Of a stretch of 64,000 nucleotides of DNA, positions 62,143 through 64,000 are shown piece by piece; the first letter of the stretch is position 1, and each line of letters starts with the position of its first letter. The notes under the pieces were generated by a model. That model was not told where the DNA came from. It saw nothing but the letters and a program-made list of their open reading frames with translations, and made no database searches. The stretch lies in NCBI RefSeq assembly GCF_001761485.1, contig NC_090774.1, positions 372,001-436,000 on the forward strand, read 5' to 3'. The position numbers and the translations under genes are program-made. Source of the DNA: Yarrowia lipolytica (lineage: Eukaryota; Ascomycota; Dipodascomycetes; Dipodascales).

Positions 62143-62971
62143 GGCTGAGTTCGAACGATGCCTTTATGCGGTATGAGTAGATATGGTGGTGCGATGCAGC
62201 AACGAAATTAACCTAAAGTGGGGATGGGATGGGATGTTGGAGAGAGGGGGGTGGTACAGTATATGAGCCTCCTACGGGAATGCCAAACTGTATCAACCCG
62301 ACAAGTGAAAAGAGAAAAGACTAATGTCCACAATTTTGTGCCTGCTGATAACTCCAAAACTCTCCTGTTGATATTATTTTCCTGTCGTCGTGTATCCTGG
62401 TCCATTGTGGTTGTTATGCTCCTTGCGACTTGTTACACAGTAGCAATGGTAGGGTGTACAGAACTCACACAGTGTGCGTAAGAGGTGATATCGTACAATA
62501 CGGTACGGGTATGAGCACCGGTAGTACCTAGTATACTGTGTACGTACGTACAAGAATCGCACAAATACAGATACTTGTAACCCTGACAGTGTAACACAAT
62601 TATTCGGTAGCTCTTGTCTATGTTGCAAACTTGACCGCTTTCTTTTCATTCCCCCAATATGAGACCAAGCGAACTACAGTACATACTGAAAAGCTGTTCA
62701 GACTCGCAGTCACATGATCTGACGTCTCTGATAATTCTGTGGGGGGTGCACGGGAAGAGAGCTGTATTTTGGGATAGATATAAAAGATGAAGGCTTTGCT
62801 ATTTAATGAGTACACACAGTACATACTGTACGGTAGCTACTGTACTTGTACAATACTTTGTGGTGTGCCACTGCCATACCTCACTCACCTCTGCATGCAT
62901 CGTCCTGTATGTACAGTAAGCAGGTGCATACAAAGTTCAGTCCACCAACATCACACCTAACGACTCTAAAA
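62143..62971. promoter_or_regulatory. Divergent intergenic region GID5/EMC5
   Basis: No gene is supported. TATAAAAG at 62779-62786 lies about 190 bp before the EMC5 ATG. GTAC-type words (GTACGTACGTAC near 62540, TACTGTACGG near 62825) are frequent. Confidence 0.45.
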
Positions 62972-63472
62972 ATGGCGGTCACCTCGATTGCCCTGTATAC
63001 CCTGGCTGTGTTGCTCATTGCCCACAGCGGCTACTCGGCCTACGAGGCCTCCTACAATGCCAAGTTGATGGCCCAGAAAATAGCCGTTCCCATTGACGTG
63101 AGTTCATGAGACCAACGAACAGACGACACAACGACTAAAACGACTAAAGGAATCAACGAAGAGCGATTGAATGACTCAAGCGATTGAATTACCTAACGCC
63201 GATCGACTGTCCGACTTATTGCCCGTCTTTACCCCCAACTAACCCAGATCAAAATCGAAGCGCTTATTGGTGTCTTTCTGGCTTGTTTCACTCCGGTGCT
63301 CAGCATCGCCGGCACTCTGAAGCCCGTCAAGTTCGCCGATGCTGCTTCCGAACTTGAGCTCAAGGGTGAGAATCCCTTCCTGTATTTGGAGAAGCGGTCT
63401 GGTTTCCAGACATATTCGGGCATGATTGAGAACCTGCGAGTTCAGCATTTGGAGGGTCAGAAGACAAAATAG
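62972..63472 (+). CDS. EMC5: ER membrane protein complex subunit 5
   Basis: Emc5 (Kre27; MMgT in animals) is a core transmembrane subunit of the EMC, which inserts tail-anchored and multi-pass proteins into the ER membrane. Exon 1 is 62972-63097 and exon 2 is 63248-63472, joined across a 150-base intron (GTGAGT to CTAACCCAG), giving 116 residues. Segment 1 is SIALYTLAVLLIAHSGYSAY and segment 2 is IEALIGVFLACFTPVLSIAG. The family's cytosolic end follows: GTLKPVKFADAASE and YLEKRSGFQTYSG. The intron falls between codons, just before the second membrane segment. DIS3 follows in tandem 440 bp downstream. Confidence 0.92.
63098..63247 (+). other. EMC5: EMC5 intron
   Basis: This 150-base phase-0 intron has a GTGAGT donor and CTAACCCAG acceptor. 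Splicing joins AVPID to IKIEALIG and yields a full-length Emc5. Confidence 0.92.
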
Positions 63473-63912
63473 AATGGGAATCTGTGATAATATATTGATA
63501 ATTGAATAATGATGGATGTACACGGCTTCTAGATAATCATTTAGTATGTTACGTTGCCGGATATTGGTTTTGAGAGATGATGTGTACGTAATCACTCGTG
63601 CATGGTCAGACTTTACTAACCATGGAAGCTTCTGCAACTGTAACATCGGAATTAATTAAGAATTGAAACAAGAAGGTGTAGTGATTACAATTTTGTAATA
63701 TGAGTCAACAGTGGAATTCATAAATAATGCGACCGTACCGACGTATTTAATGGGTCACTAATTGCATCATACTTCTATACTGTTCTCCTTCTCTCCCACC
63801 TCTGATCCGGAACGCCTTCATGCTTGCACTAAGTTTCAAGTATCAGTGCAGTGCATAAAAAATTATTGAGTTGGGTAAACTTCAGATCTATCTTCATCAC
63901 AACTACAACACA
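63473..63912. promoter_or_regulatory. Intergenic region EMC5/DIS3
   Basis: This holds the EMC5 3' region and the promoter of the next gene. No gene or notable repeat is seen. Confidence 0.45.
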
Positions 63913-64000
63913 ATGTCTGCTGTGAAACGAGCATCGAACCATTCGACGTTATCGCAGAAGGTGTTTGTGCGAACTTCCAAGGCCGGCAACGCCACCAAGG
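63913..64000 (+). CDS. DIS3: Exosome ribonuclease Dis3/Rrp44, N-terminal fragment (cut by window edge)
   Basis: Only the first 29 codons are present, from MSAVKRASNHSTLSQKVFVR to GNATK. The stretch SQKVFVRTSKAGNATK resembles the Dis3/Rrp44 opening TQKVFVRSRNGGATK that comes before the CR3 and PIN domains. Dis3 is the catalytic 3'-5' nuclease of the RNA exosome. The match is short, so the call depends on the sequence beyond 64000. Confidence 0.6.
   Translation, partial: MSAVKRASNHSTLSQKVFVRTSKAGNATK

Noticed and set aside
1-64000. tRNA, 5S rRNA, CRISPR arrays, LTR elements or DNA transposons
   Set aside because: I looked for B boxes, 5S-like internal promoter sequence, regular direct repeats, terminal repeats and transposase or reverse-transcriptase motifs. 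Only the incomplete tRNA-like relic at 18800-18857 came close.

Overview
This window looks like nuclear chromosomal DNA of the oleaginous yeast Yarrowia lipolytica or a very close relative. Genes are sparse, with about 25 protein genes in 64 kb. CTG is used freely as an ordinary leucine codon. The introns carry the Yarrowia signature: a GTGAGT or GTAAGT donor, and a CTAAC branch site lying only 1-3 bases before the acceptor AG. Every recognisable protein matches an ascomycete yeast family. I see no bacterial gene, rRNA, complete tRNA, CRISPR array or intact transposon.

Layout, left to right. 0-13 kb: an Inp2/vezatin-like membrane protein, UDP-GlcNAc pyrophosphorylase (UAP1), the group III hybrid histidine kinase NIK1 (ATG split from the rest by an intron) and the ER mannosyltransferase ALG3. 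13-25 kb: D-lactate dehydrogenase DLD1, a TOK1 potassium channel, the TFIID subunit TAF8, the Pol II CTD phosphatase FCP1 and a small secreted protein. 28-38 kb: a mitochondrial thioredoxin-fold protein, COA6, DPH7, myosin light chain MLC1 (spliced), the zinc-cluster regulator ERT1 and the tRNA-synthetase cofactor ARC1. 42-51 kb: an unknown type II membrane protein, a hidden two-exon gene, kinetochore DSN1/MIS13, TRAPP subunit TRS20 and a TFIIIC subunit. 56-64 kb: an unknown tail-anchored protein, an MGST3-like MAPEG protein, GID5/VID28, EMC5 (spliced) and the first codons of a probable DIS3/RRP44. Three gene-poor stretches of 3-5 kb (34.0-37.2, 38.3-42.5 and 50.7-55.9 kb) hold no supported gene.

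The genes form no operon or single pathway. Several bear on non-fermentable carbon use: DLD1 oxidises D-lactate, ERT1 is a gluconeogenesis activator and GID5 belongs to the ligase that removes gluconeogenic enzymes. This may be coincidence. The observations most worth checking are a 10-bp intergenic motif (CTACTTGTAG) with nine exact copies, an in-frame continuation of ALG3 past its stop that ends in a dilysine-type ER signal, the hidden gene at 44.5-45.0 kb with an in-frame TGA, two abutting 21-bp near-palindromes at 38.8 kb, and the dual start of MLC1. No clearly new multi-gene system is visible.
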